NCBI GenBank assembly: GCA_002197995.1
Contig: NGZR01000007.1
Span: forward strand, 1,694,399-1,758,398
From: Gaeumannomyces sp. JS-464
Taxonomy: Eukaryota > Ascomycota > Sordariomycetes > Magnaporthales > Magnaporthaceae
Reading direction: 5' to 3'
DNA length: 64,000 nucleotides
Shown here: positions 36,773-50,572 of the stretch, one piece after another
Numbering within the stretch: the first letter of the stretch is position 1
How the letters are laid out: the number at the start of each line of letters is the position of its first letter
Made by a program: the position numbers and the translations under genes
Notes under the pieces: generated by a model
What the model was told of the DNA's origin: nothing
The model's input: the letters and a program-made list of their open reading frames with translations, nothing else
The model's database searches: none

Positions 36773-37849
36773 GGCATGGCCGTCCAGATCAGGAGAAGCA
36801 TTACTGCCGTTAATCCTACGGAGCATTGGAGCTGGAGTTTGGCGTTCCTCGTACCTAGAATAATACTTCCACCCGCCGTGTTTATAGCAGCTGGCCTTTG
36901 AGGCATAGAGGTACCAAAAGGTTTGCATTCCTGAACAGACCGGATCCCATGACGCCATCGCAGCGCGTTTCCCCGGCCGGCATTGGCCCCGTCCCACGAT
37001 CGACGATACACAAACCCCCCAGCACCCCTACAAGCCTGCCTAGAGACGGACCCGTCGTTTCTACGCCGTTGACATTGACGAGTTAGCGACGAACACAATA
37101 CCGGCCCACGTATGTCAGGCGCCTTCCGGCCCAGCATCGTATACACCGTCCCCGCGCGCTGCCTCCACCGTAAGAGGTGTCCTCCCCGCGCTCTCCCCAC
37201 ATGCTCGGCGCCCACTCAGACGCGTGCCTATTCACGCCTTATACGCTGCGTCCTCCCCGAGGATCACTCAGGCTTCAAGCCCTCGGCGACTTTGACTGCG
37301 ACGTCCTCGCCAGCTATCGCCGTCGACGAGACCGCGCCCACCGATTGGCGCTGCCCTGCCCGACATGGGTTGTATCCCCGTAGGCTTCTGCCCGATCGCA
37401 GCGAACTCGAGAGAGGCCCAGAGTAGCAGCACCTATAGCAGCGGGGATGCCTAGTCGGAGGCGTCGTTTATGCCCAAAATAATAGTTGCCTGGTCAAGGG
37501 ACAAGCAGTAATTACGGCGTTTACTCCACCACGACCAAAACACAAACTCTGGGATCAACGTCCATTTGAAGCAGTTTCCACTGCCAGTTGAAACTTGTTA
37601 GATCCTTGATTCGATGTCCTTTCCACGATTGGCCGGCTACCTAAGTACCCAATTATCTAATAACTGTGCCAGGCTAGAAGTCGTGCAAGTGCCTGCAGGG
37701 CCGCTGGGAAGTACCTCTTTCTATGCTTGGCCCCTGTTCACTTCCTCCTTGTTGTCTCCTTGGCAATTCAGATTCTCCTGGCCGAGGCTAGATTGTATCA
37801 AGGGACTGGCACAGGCGCCTGTTGTCGCGGCGACCCGCCAGGGTTGCTT
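36773..37849. other. Intergenic region
   Basis: Nothing recognised. GC-rich frames at 36900-37430 lack family features. 37440-37850 is 3' of the small gene on the opposite strand. Confidence 0.4.
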
Positions 37850-38193
37850 TCACTCCATGTAATACATGACTGCGCCACCAATATGTTCACCAACGCCTCC
37901 CACCAGGATTTCGGCGGCGGCCTTGCCCACCCCGACCTTCACCATCTGGTTTATGCAGGCCTTGTCGACGCCGCCAACGATCGTGTTCCTGCCCTGGAGG
38001 ATGAGGTGTTCTTGAAGTGTGGAATGAAAATTCTCCATCTCGCGGGAGCTGATGACCTCGATCATCCTCTCCGTATCTAGCATCATCGCCCTATCGATTG
38101 TTCACCTCGGCGGCGCTACGAGACGTATTGGCTATATACTAGAGCTTCGAGAAAAGTCTCCCAGAACATCGCGTAGGTCTCAGAAGTCTTCAT
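37850..38193 (-). CDS. Small helical protein, family member P4 (frame breaks)
   Basis: The conserved C-terminal 78 codons (MMLDTERMIEVISSREMENF … GVDKACINQMV … AAEILVGGVGEHIGGAVMYY-ME, stop at 37850) align with the last 75 residues of P3 immediately upstream. The N-terminal helix (MKTSETYAMFWETFLEALVY, from 38193) lies in another frame; the 38086-38130 stretch between them reads cleanly only in a third frame (SAAEVN…). At least two one-base changes are needed, so this is either the worst-hit copy or decaying. Function unknown. Tandem with P3, same strand, ~240 bp apart. Confidence 0.5.
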
Positions 38194-38430
38194 CCAAGCC
38201 TGGGTAGGTGACAACCCCTGGCGATATCTCGTACGGCACACGGCCCTTTGGTCTTCTGCTAAAACTGGGGGGAGTTGGGGTTTGTATTTTGTGATTGGAA
38301 GAGAAGAGTTGAGAGACGAGACGACGGGACAGGGAAGATTTGTCTTTATCGCAGAGCAGACAACGCCTTCTAGTTCGCCATGATGAACCACCCTGCTCTC
38401 CACAAAGATCTCCCGCGAGGACGTTTCCGG

Positions 38431-38814
38431 TTACTCCATGATGTAGAGCATGACACCGTTCAGCTGTTCGCCAATATCACCCACAAGCGCTCGAGCGATC
38501 TCCTCCTCGATGCCGGCGCCAACCAGCGCCCGGATACAAGCGCTCTCAACGCCATCGCAGTCGGGTAAGGCGTCGCTCTGAAGCAGGAGAGATTTCAGGG
38601 TGGCGTACGTGTTGGTGATGGCAGGAGAGCTGATGATGCGAATCAGCTCGTCCCGGTCGGCCGGATTATGCCCCCAGCGGTCATGGATCGACTGTGTGAT
38701 GTACATGATGACGAGTTTGGCTGCCGCGTCCGCCTTCTGGGCACTAGTGGTCGTGGCTCCCGCCGCGGCCGCGGCTACGGGGACCCGCTTGTCGTTCTTC
38801 TCAACATCCCGCAT
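38431..38814 (-). CDS. Small helical protein, family member P3 (intact)
   Basis: Uninterrupted 127-aa ORF. Ala-rich N-terminus (VPVAAAAAGATTTSAQ), then KLVIMYITQSIHDRWGHNPA, DRDELIRIISSPAITNTYAT, a loop SDALPDCDGVESACIRALV, and a C-terminal helix pair (GIEEEIARALVGDIGEQLNG, then VMLYIME). It shares with P1 and P2 the GH dipeptide after the first helix, the S/AxAI segment and the (A)LVG…E.(L/I)(N/G)G end. No signal peptide; no strongly hydrophobic membrane span. As the only member with no frame break, it is the best guide to the family's true architecture. Function unknown. Confidence 0.7.
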   Translation of the reverse strand: MRDVEKNDKRVPVAAAAAGATTTSAQKADAAAKLVIMYITQSIHDRWGHNPADRDELIRIISSPAITNTYATLKSLLLQSDALPDCDGVESACIRALVGAGIEEEIARALVGDIGEQLNGVMLYIME

Positions 38815-41112
<2,298 letters not shown>

Positions 41113-43159
41113 ATGGATATCACCAGAATGGCACAAGCTCGCATTTGGCACGTCGTGATGGCGCTGTTTACATTGGGGCGGTTAATCTCGGATGCCGGCG
41201 CTAACGCTGAGGTTCTGATCTTCACCTGGACCCTGTCTTCTTTTGGTCCCTTCGGACCATGGCAAGCCCCCGGCATCTCTGTTGGTAGCCAGTACCGCGG
41301 CTCGGGGGTTTCCGCACCCTTTTATCAAGCACAGAGGACAGAACCCTCATCTTCTCCGAGGCTGCGGGGGGCGAATATATCCCCACCGACTCATTGACGT
41401 CAAGGCTGAACAACACAGCTCGTTTCGCCGTTGACGCATCTCCTATAGACGCCACACGAGGAGAGGTGGCGACCTACTTTGATAAAGTCGTGCCTTGGGT
41501 GGTGAGGCAGGAGGGCCTCGATGGAGCATACCATCAACCAGAAACAAATATATCGATGTGGGTTGTTGAAAGAATCGTCTCCTACGGAAGATATCGCGGA
41601 GGCATTACAGCCCTCGGCCCTGTGGGCCGGCTTGCTCTCGGGCCTGGGTTCATGTCAACAAGGAACAACAAAACCGAGTTCGATCCCGGCTTTGAGTTGC
41701 TCCACGAGTTGACAGCGCTCCAAAGGATAGAGGCCAAATCTTTCGGATTCCACTTGGGCATCTCCGAGCACGTGGGCCTCCAAGCCGGAAGTATGACTCT
41801 GGGCGGCTACGAGCAAAACCATGTTCTTGGGCAGCCTGCCATCTTCGACTGGCCGGAACCACGAATCTTCCTTGTGGACGTCATGCTCGGGACTCAGCTC
41901 GGTGACAGCCCATTTGAGTCCATCGCCCGGAACATCAGCGTCTTTCAAAAGACCAGGCGATCGAGCCGTTGTCCGAATAATTTCAGAGATGGGGGGGAAA
42001 CAGGGCTCCACATTGGTGAGAATCGCCCCCGAAAAGCCTCATATGGGCCTCCCCGCCGGGACATGCAATTCCATCGCTCATTATGTAAGTAAAACCAGAA
42101 GAAAAAAAAACACTGTTTAAAGAACTTTTCTTCTGCCTCATACGAATAAACACCAGGCCTCGCATAACATGTATTGTTCTAGTGTCGCTGCTTTGTTTCT
42201 CCGCTCGCTGCTATTACCTAAAACCTTCCCGTTGAGCATAGCAACACGAAAGCTTGATTAACATCTCAAGCTATCTCAGCTTCCAGTCAGCTGGGACTCC
42301 AGCCTCGAACTGTACATATGGGATACAACGAACCCCGCTTTCGAGAGAATCACACAGTCAGCTGCCTATCTCGCCATAGTCCTCTCTGACAGAACGGCCC
42401 AGAAAGTGACCATCAAGATACCCTTCAAGGCACTAGCGCTTGCTTTCGAACCTACATCGCCAGAAATGAAAAGAGTCACTTATCTTCCCTGCGAGGGGGT
42501 GTCGGGCTTTCCGAGCTGCTATCTCGGACGAGCGTTTCTTCAAGGTTGGCGCGCTCCCAATTCCCGAAGCACCTACCGTTCCGGTCTCCGGCACCTCGGT
42601 ACCTTTGCCTGCCAGCTAACAAAAGGGGAACTGCAGCCGCGTTTTGGGGTGTCGACTTTGAACGAAGGCTCATGTACATTGCGCAGGCACCAGGACCAAA
42701 CGTCGACCAGAGAGTCCTCCGGCAGTTCCCGGCAGAAAACGACACTCTCCACACGAACGACTACAGGACGTTCGAGCAGACATGGAGGGGCACTGGACCC
42801 CCTTCAAAAAATCGGCCGTCGTCGCAGAGCCCGGCCCGTTCGGCCTCTCCAAGGGGTCCATCATCGGCATCGCCATCGGCTGCACATGTGCCATCCTGCT
42901 CGCCATCGCGTTTCGCATTGCGATGCGCCGGCGGCGAAAAAACGCCGGCCGAGTCGTCATGGGGGAATCAAACCCCGAGAGTTCACCTTTGATTGCCGCC
43001 TCCTCCTACAGCGACCAAGAAGGCATCCTTGAGATGGACCCTCAGGTCAGATCGCACGACATCAGCCACCCTCTCGCACACGAGCTCAGCGCGGAGCCGG
43101 CGCCGTGCGAATTGCCGACAAGATCATGGACCCCTGTGTCGCGACGGCGGAGCATTTGA
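41113..43159 (+). CDS. Aspartyl-protease-fold membrane protein (probably non-catalytic)
   Basis: N-terminal hydrophobic segment (MAQARIWHVVMALFTLGRLI) acts as signal. Domain features of the A1 peptidase-like fungal family: GPFGPWQAPGISVGS, TLIFSEAAGGEYIPTDSL, LGPVGRLALGPGF, then FGFHLGISEH…QAGSMTLGGYE. One clear intron, 42085-42279; the next exon gives LPVSWDSSLELYIW and FPSCYLGRAF. A C-terminal membrane helix (GSIIGIAIGCTCAILLAIAF then RIAMRRRRK) leads to a ~75-residue cytoplasmic tail ending SRRRSI. I see no DTG/DSG catalytic triad, so it may be a receptor-like or inactive homologue. Frame breaks near 41330, 41960-42000, 42560-42650 and 42790 prevent an exact protein length. Confidence 0.65.
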
Positions 43160-43351
43160 CGGCTGGGAGACGGGGCCAGCGATATACTTCTGGGAGTTTG
43201 CGGTATGGTGTGGGGGATGCGCTTCTTCGTGTCGGCCGATGAGGTGGCTGCCGATTTTAATTTTCTATCAGGTCATAAAACAGGTTTCTGTCACCTCTCC
43301 TCCCAAAAACGGAAGCGCAGAGCGAACACGCCCGGCCGGCCCGGCATCGCC

Positions 43352-43924
43352 CTAAGCCCTCTTCCTGGCCCCGCGGCCGTCGTCCACGCAGCCCGACAGC
43401 CCGACGCCGGCGAGGAAGGACACGCGCAGGCACCAGTCCCACGCAACGATACCCAGGCTGCCCCAGTCCTCGGCGCGCCAGGGCGGGGGCCGGCGCGGCC
43501 CTGGGCGGCGACGCTGGCGAAGTAGCTCCACAGCATGACGCTGTCGACGGCGAGGGTCGAGGCCTGGGCGATGCGCCACAGGCGCAGCTCCCGCGTCGCG
43601 CGCGGCAGCAGCGCGCTCAGCACGCCCGAGCCCAGGTACCAGGCCGCGATGTGGTGCAGCAACTGGTCGTAGAGCGGCGGCAGCGGCGCCGCGGCCTGCA
43701 TGGAGGTTGGAAAGAAAGCTGTAAGGATGATGTTGGGCTTGGCGAATGTCGAGACGGTCTGGTTTGCGAGGCGGAATGCGAGCGCGGAGGCCCATTCATC
43801 AGCGGGTCTGTCGGTCCAGTTTCCTGACGGTGTGGGCTTCCTGTACCGTTCCGAATGACACCAGCGGGTCGACCCAGGCGAACTGGAACCAGTACAAGGC
43901 CGGTATCCTGGTGAGGGTAGCCAT
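43352..43924 (-). CDS. DUF7704-like multi-pass membrane protein
   Basis: Starts MATLTRIPALYWFQFAWVDP (first membrane segment), then LVSFGTVQEAHTVRKL, ALAFRLANQTVSTFAKPNII, YDQLLHHIAAWYLGSGVLSA, LRLWRIAQASTLAVDSVMLW and WGSLGIVAWDWCLRVSFLAG near the end. Four hydrophobic segments with this order match the short fungal DUF7704 membrane proteins (about 150-190 aa). Segments lie in shifting frames (breaks near 43795, 43700 and 43480). No enzymatic motif; function unknown. Confidence 0.6.
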
Positions 43925-44322
43925 TGTGCCTGATCTGGAGTTTTTTTTGGCCTGGGCCTGTGGGCAGTGTGCTGGTGATGGGGTCGAGCAGCAGGCCGGA
44001 GAGGATGCGCCGCTCAAAGATTGATACTGAATACTGAACAGGGCGGTCGGGGGCTAAAACGGGCGCCCATTGGGGATATGTACCCGCTGAAGCCCTGGTC
44101 TTTCAGGGGCCCGGTGTCCTAGTCAGGTCGCCAGGTCACCCGTGCGCGTGCGATGTCACAGTGGATCCGAGCCGTGCAGATGGGTGTCACTTTAGAGCTT
44201 GAACGAAGCGCGAGTCGGGGAGAACGGTTGAAGGGACAGCACTGATTAGAACATACTTTCTCGCCCTTCCTGGACTAAGACGGGCGTGCCCCTTCCAATT
44301 CGATGGAGAAGGCTTCTAACCT

Positions 44323-45305
44323 TCAAGCCAAGACATCTGGATTCTCCGCAATGTACTGCTTGACATCTGTCATGGCTAGTCCGCGCTGCCTGTTCAGGGT
44401 TGTCCCCATGTCCCAGCCAACCCCCTTGCCACCGCCAAAAATGATCTGGTATTTGGTGTTAAGATCCCCACCATTTCTCTCCAACCTCTTGTGCAGCGTG
44501 TCCAGATCCCAAAGCTCCCGCTCCAGGCTTTCGACGGGCACAGCGCCTCCACCAGGTTTGCGACCTGCTTGTACGACAGCGTGTCGCCCGCGACGTGTAC
44601 GATGCTGCCCGTCGGCGGCACGAGCAACGCCTCGGCCGTCATGCGCCCACGTCCCGCGGCGTCGTCAGGCTGATGCGATTGTCCCAGCCTCCCAGGGCGC
44701 GGAGGACGGCGGCTTGAGCGTCCACGACGCCGAAGCTGGGCAGGAATAGGAAGCTTGCAAACAACCCCGTCGATACGATAAGCCAGTCGGTTTCGTCCTG
44801 CCGCCGCAGGAGGTCCCGCACGTCGAGCATCTCATCGAACAGCTCCATGACGCTACCTCTCCCGATGGCGTCGTAGTCACACCGAATTGCCACCTGTCAA
44901 GGCCGGTAGGTTAGCCAGCCAGCCAGAAGATCAGGATTGTTGGAGTACTCAGGACGGCACAACGCACGGCACAAACTTTGCAACACCAGCAGCGAGCGCA
45001 GCCTGCGCCACCCGTAGCTGGGTGCCTGCGGGCATGGCAAACCCGGCGCACTGCACCACGGTGTGGTATCTCGCAAAGATCTTGGCCAGCTCCTCGACGG
45101 GCTGACTCAGGAAGTCGCCGGGCTCAATGGCGTCAGCCCCGAGGGAGCGGGCCGCCGCGACAGTCTCGGGCTTGTTCTTGATGCTCTCCTGACGCAGCAT
45201 GACGCCGATTCGCGCGCTGCGGCGCTGTGGGTGGCTCGCCAGGGCCTCCAACATCGCGAACCCCAGCTCTCCGGCGCCGATGATTAGGATTCCCGATGCC
45301 GCCAT
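44323..45305 (-). CDS. NmrA-like NAD(P)-binding oxidoreductase / isoflavone-reductase-like protein
   Basis: Exons 45305-44968 and 44893-44323, intron 74 nt (GTGCGT…ACAG). N-terminal Rossmann motif GILIIGAGELGFAMLEALAS (GxGxxG type). Next come TVVQCAGFAMPAGTQLRVAQ, KFVPWQFGV at the splice junction, YDAIGRGSVMELFDEMLDVR, DWLIVSTGLFASFLFLPSFG, ALGGWDNRISLTTPRDVG and a C-terminal substrate-side part ending IAENPDVLA. Matches fungal NmrA-like proteins of about 300 aa. Three missing bases (near 44879, 44648 and 44546) restore exactly 304 codons. Cofactor is probably NADP(H); substrate unknown. Shares a 581-bp promoter region with the plus-strand gene at 45887. Confidence 0.78.
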
Positions 45306-45886
45306 GACTTGCTTGTGGCTGCTTCACTGATGATATGTATCGGGTATCGTGGCTTGCTGCCCGGTACTGTTGATAGGCGAGCAGCGAATGTTGGGTGTAA
45401 GTCGCCCGCCGCTCGTGCCTTTATTAGCAGCGGCGGCTTACAAATCCATCTCGCAAATCCCGCCCGGGACAGTTTGCTGTGCCGTGTGGGATGCAGGGCC
45501 AGCATAGAAGTCTAGCAAGGGAGGACCCCTTTGTAGAAAAAAGGGAGAAGAAAAAGGGAAAAAAAGGAAATCCCCAATTGGGTCATTAGGAGGCTGTGAC
45601 CGTCCAGCAGCCTCATCAAGCCTGACCCGACTCCCCGGGCAGGCTTGACAGGCGACAGAAATCCTATTTCAGCTGGTGCACTTCGCCCCAGACAGCCCCG
45701 CCTCCACGTGACGGCGGCGCAACGGCCAAACGTCCTCAGCCCCCGACAATGGGCGTCTTAAAGTTCGAGATTTCCGCCACCGTCGGTTTCTTTTTCTTCC
45801 CGCATCACCTTCCAGACACCAATTCAGGATCTACCAGCTGCGCGAGCGTCTTCACTTGGTAAAATACCCCCTCCCAGCCGCACGAG
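45306..45886. promoter_or_regulatory. Bidirectional promoter region
   Basis: Head-to-head spacing of 581 bp between the NmrA-like gene and the DUF7918 gene. Contains a purine-rich tract at 45536-45572 (AAAAAAGGGAGAAGAAAAA type) and a C/T-rich leader near 45780-45880. No named operator recognised. Confidence 0.4.
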
Positions 45887-47102
45887 ATGGCCATCTCGGA
45901 CCAAATTCCCGGCCTGCGGGTCACGGTCAGGATCGACGGCAAGAAAGCAATTGAGCACGACGATGACTCGGCCTACGACGAGCCCTGCGACATTGAGTTC
46001 GATTCCCCCGCCGGCGTCGCGTCGTGAAATACATCGAGGCCAGGTCAGGCGCGCCCTTCAGGGTCCGCGTCCAGCGTCCAGCAATTTCTTGTTTCGCAGC
46101 GACCACATTGGGTACTCTGCCTCCGTGGACGGCGGTCAGAGATGGTTACAAACAGGAGATTAGCATGACAAGCCCCCAGAGGCAAGCGACTTGGAACAGT
46201 GAGCTGGACGGCCCTCTCACGGGTGACCAGGATTCAGGTTCAAGTGCCACACCTGGAAGTTCGGAGACTTGAGCATTGGTTAGCACATCTGAGCCCTGCC
46301 TAGGAGAGCATGCATGTCCAGTCATCGTTGGCGACAGAACCTGCCTGAAGGCCACTGACCCCTTGCCATAGAATCGGCCGACGCCCGGAGCGCAACCGGA
46401 CTGGTCAGGAAGGAGACTTCGCTGGCAAAATCCCTCGGCGTCATCACTGTCTGCATCTATCATCTGAGAAGCACGAATCAGCTCCACACGCGGCGGCCAT
46501 AAAGCAACACGCAGAGATCGATTCCGTCAACGAAAAGGCTCTCAAGGGAAAGGCTCTGAGTCTTAGAACCACGTCAGCACGCCGTTTATCACCTGCTTTC
46601 CCTCCCGACCAAGTCCCATAGATTCCCGCCATGCTAACAAACTTTCTCGCCTCTCCAGCATTGGCGCCAGCAAGCGAGTGAGCCGCGGTAGATACAATCT
46701 TGATATCAACTTCAGCGATCCAAGCGTCGCCCCTTTGCCGTCTTCGAGTTCCGGTACCGCACAAGAGGTGAATTCAACTACACCATTATCCATCCTGAGT
46801 GGTGTGCTAATCAAGAGGTGCCACCAAACTAGACGACCTTATCAAGGAGGCGTTTACGGCCCCCCGTAGTTGACCCTCGAGGTGTGAAGCGTGGTGAGGC
46901 TGTGGTTATAAATGATGATGACGGCAACGATAATGTGACAGGCAAGGCCAAAGGAGAGTCAGGTATGATCAAGGAAGAACAGACGCACGCAGCAGGCATT
47001 AAGCGGGAGGCGGGAGAGATTGGCCAGGCTGGTCCCTCTCGTCGCTTCAAGCAGACCCGCCGCGCCGATGGAAAGTTCCTGGTTGATCTGACCGATGACT
47101 GA
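45887..47102 (+). CDS. DUF7918 family protein
   Basis: N-terminus MAISDQIPGLRVTVRIDGKK and the acidic run EHDDDSAYDEP, followed by VKYIEARSGAPFRV, KCHTWKFGDLSI and RRPFAVFEFRYRTR. These match, in order, the fungal DUF7918 domain (start of domain, tKYIEAkSG, F-k-F, PfAvF.F.YR). The C-terminal tail is charged and ends DGKFLVDLTDD, typical of the family and of nuclear SUMO-interacting-like ends. The gene is split by one or more introns (one likely donor after 46272) and by several one-base breaks, so exact exons are uncertain. Likely nuclear; molecular function unknown. Confidence 0.65.
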
Positions 47103-48620
47103 GCTCGGGACCGTGGCCCGGAGCCACGTCACGAAATGTGCGTAATACCTTGCAGGCGTTCGTGTTATCAATACGGGAGGGAGGCTCACTTATGTCTTTC
47201 TGCACTGGTCTTTGGGATTTACTCGTTTCTTTATCTTGACACCTTGGCTATAGTCAAACATACTGTTTGCGAGATTTGTATTTTAAATCCCTTGAGTTCA
47301 TTGTGTTTAGGGTTTCCGCCGCCATACAGTATGACCGAAGGATTTGTCGGTTCACGGAGGCATATGCATAGCTTAAGCAATACCTAGGCTGTGAAATATT
47401 CTAGCAATTACCCAAAGGAATTCTTGAACATTGAAAGAGACGGTGAATTGTGAGGAAAAAAAGACACGGGTGAGAGAGAATGACGGGATAAGAATACAAG
47501 TCCGGAGTAACTTGGGGGAAGTTCATAGAAAAGCTCTCAGGGTCGTGATACTGGAATTCTACATCGACTGATGCCACTGCGGGGGAGGGCGTGTGATAGG
47601 CAGGGCACATTTACCTAGGAAGGTTTGCGGCCACACCACTCTTTGAACCGCCATAACCATCGGTGGACATGTGGGAACTTTCCTTGAAATCCGCTACAAA
47701 CATCGGATCGATGCACAGCTCCCGTCTAGCACGGCGGGGCTGCAGGCGCCCCTGGATTTTGGGGCGGGCAGCGAGCCCCGATGGATGGAACGGTGTGATA
47801 GGCGATAAGCGCATGACGTGGGAAATAGCCAGACCGAGCAGTAAATGCGAATGGCGAGCTCCGGGCTTTATATCCATTGGCATCGGCGGGGAGGGGCATA
47901 TCTCCGATGGATTGCACACGTCTCGACAAAATTTACCCGGATGGGGTGTTGGCGTCCGGGAACGAGAGCGCCGTGCGGGTTTTTCAGGTGTCCGTCCCCA
48001 GGCGTGCTCGGTCTGATACTCACGGGGCACGGGGCTCGCATCCATTTCGTTTTGTTTGGGCGAAACCCCCTGCATTGGGCCACCCAAAACACCCCCCAAA
48101 ACAACCAAGGAAACCCGCGTTTACTTGGCCGCGACCCCAATCCCGCGTGGCGGCGGGGATCCTGGAACCGCTCCGGGCGCAACATCACTCAGGGAGGCCC
48201 CCGAGAATGCGACTGCGGATCGAACTTGACGCCTCACGGTGGCCCGCCCACGCCACCAACACCTCCTCGGGGATCCGCCAAACACAAGACGGCCCAAGCG
48301 CGGCGCGTGCACAGCTCACATCACTTGGGAGTTTTCAAATGCTGGAGCCGCGCCTGGTCGAGGATGCTGTGCCTTGGGTCTGGACATAAAGGCCCATGGG
48401 GACCCCGTCCTGGATTGTCCTCGGGAAACATCATGTTAAATTCACGATTCCCAGCATCAGCCCTCGACATTTGATCGATTGCACCCAGCCTGATCCCGGC
48501 CCCCTCCGTCCTCCCAGACGACCCGACGACCCGCCCACCCCACGCCCACGCCGTCGTGTGCATCGCATCGTGCTAGACCGTGCGCCCGCCTCCTCCTTGC
48601 TTGCGTAGCCCTCATCCAAA
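47103..48620. other. Intergenic region
   Basis: No gene supported. GC-rich opposite-strand frames at 47610-48470 are mutual shadows without family features. The A/C-rich segment 48490-48600 is the probable leader of the GFA gene. Confidence 0.45.
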
Positions 48621-49105
48621 ATGCCTAGCGGTTCGTGCCTGTGCGGAGCCTCCAAGATCTTCGTCTCGTGCGAGCCATCTGGCGTGGTAAGTTCCCCTGT
48701 GCTGCTGCTTCCTGATCGCCCCTCGAGCCAGCGCTAAAAAACAACGACGACAAGGTCACCTGCCACTGCCGCGACTGCCGCAAGATCTCGGGCAGCGTCT
48801 ACAGCGTCAACTGGGTCGTGCCGTCGACGAGCGTCAGCGTGGTCGGGCACAGCATCAGCTCCGTCGCCGTGACGGCCGGCAGCGGCAACCGCATCACGGG
48901 CTACTTCTGCAGCGCCTGCGGCACCACCCTGTACCGCGCCTCGGACGGCGTGCCCGGCTTCTGGTTCGTCAAGGCCGGCGTGCTCGACGGCGAGACCGCC
49001 CTGTCGTCGCACCCGCCCGTCGGCGAGAGCTTTGTCGGCACCCGGGTCGGCTGGGTGCCCAAGCTCAAGGACGTCCAGCAGGCAAAGGGGCACTGCCAGC
49101 TGTGA
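48621..49105 (+). CDS. GFA / CENP-V-like zinc protein
   Basis: Exons 48621-48686 and 48755-49105; intron 68 nt (GTAAGT…ACAAG, branch GCTAA). 138 aa, the normal length for the family. Zinc ligands visible: GSCLCG (residues 4-9), CHCRDCRK (residues 25-32), FCSACGT (near residue 72). The fold is the Mss4-like one of glutathione-dependent formaldehyde-activating enzymes and CENP-V. Fungal members are mostly of unknown substrate; some act as glutathione S-transferase-like lyases. Intact, no frame breaks. Confidence 0.9.
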
Positions 49106-49992
49106 GATCTGGGCGGCCCCTAAGTGTCAAAGCGATTGCGGGTGGGGGGGGTTTTTTTTTTTTGGGAGTTTGGATGGGTTGGTCTATTTTGAGGCGGCTG
49201 CGTCAAGAGCGCGCTCGAGTCACGCCTGTGTAGTATTAGCCAGATATCGGGTCTGTTTTTGTTCTTCGCTCGGCGCCAGGACGACAAGGCCGACAGCACG
49301 AGTTTTGGGAAACTTTCGGGATTTAGGGATGGAAGATGTCTCCTGGAGTAATGTCAGATAAAAGGAAAAACATTTTAATAGTCTAGACTGGCTTGGTGTT
49401 TTTTCCCCCTTGTATCGGTTTTAATCATTGGTGTCCTTTCGCCGGAGGAGGATACTGGGAAGCTTTCGGGATTTGGGCATGGAAAATTCCCGCTGGATCA
49501 GTACTCACTAAAAGAAAAATGTTGTAATAATGTCAACTAGCTTGGTGCCTCTATTGAGTCTTGAGGATGGTGCGCTGACAGTCGACAAGCTCAGCTAAGC
49601 GACCTTGCCACCAAGACAGGAGAACATTCGCAGACCACCGTACTGTTCTCCGGGGCTGACGGCCTTGGAATCGGATGGAGGAGAAACACGCTATTCATCC
49701 CCGAGATTATTTTCAACGACGCCGGAACTCCCCCGATACAAGCAGATTTCGGATGACGGCCAAGTACAGAACGCGGAAAGTCCGGAACTACCCCAACTAC
49801 TGTTCGTCCATGTTCGCATTATATCTTGATCGCACGCCAGACAGGAGACTTGTCGATGACCCAGTCCAACCCGGCCAAGACTTTGCTCGTACAGCTTCAT
49901 TGTCACTCCTCATCGAGACATCGGCAGCTATTAGATCGCACCCCTAATCATTAAAGGAAATACTACAGTGAAAGAAAAGTCTCCGCGCAACC
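49106..49992. other. Intergenic region
   Basis: Contains a poly-T run (about 49151-49162) and two similar ~60-bp stretches (TTTCGGGATTTAGGGATGG near 49312 and TTTCGGGATTTGGGCATGG near 49461, both followed by CTGGA and a TAAAAGGAAAA/AAAGAAAAA motif), an imperfect direct duplication. No gene supported. Confidence 0.45.
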
Positions 49993-50572
49993 ATGACCCA
50001 CAGCATCAAAGACCTGCCAGACCTGCTGTGCAAGTACTGGACCGAGGAAGACCCCAATCCGTTCCTCGACCTGTTCACAGACGACGCCGTCTACATCGAC
50101 CACGGGGCCCAGATCCAGGTGCCGCGCCCCTACCTCGAGGCCCACCACCGCAACTGGCGCCGGTCGCACGCCGACTTTGAGATCAAGGTCGACCCGGCCT
50201 ACCCCATCTTCTGGAAGGACGTCGACGAGGCGGCCGGCAACGCGCGCGTGAGCTTCAGGCACCGGAACAAGGGCGTCTTCGTCGTCGACCTACCGCGGCG
50301 CAAGGCCACGGGCAAGCCGTGGGAGTACTTGGGGTGAGGTCGCTAGAAGGCCCTCAAAACGAAAAGCCCAACTGCCTGCTGATACTCACACAACCCTATC
50401 TTTTAGCGTCACGGATCTCATCATCGAAGGCGGGAAGATCGCGAGGGCGGAGGACTGGCTTCGGATCCCGTTCGAGGACAGCATCTTCCCGGAAAAGTAC
50501 ATCTTCATCGACGCCAAGACGACCAAGCAGGTCCAGCGACCCATCGTGGAGGATGGCACGGACCGGGAGTAG
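49993..50572 (+). CDS. SnoaL/NTF2-like protein
   Basis: Exons 49993-50333 and 50407-50572; intron 73 nt (GTGAGG…TTTTAG). 168 aa. Starts MTHSIKDLPDLLCKYWTEED, with the NTF2-like pattern of an N-terminal helix followed by LDLFTDDAVYIDHGAQIQVP, then DFEIKVDPAYPIFWKDVDEA, RVSFRHRNKGVF and, after the intron, VTDLIIEGGKIARAEDWLRI. The cone-shaped NTF2 fold is used by polyketide cyclases, isomerases and dehydratases; which applies here is unknown. Intact. Confidence 0.75.
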
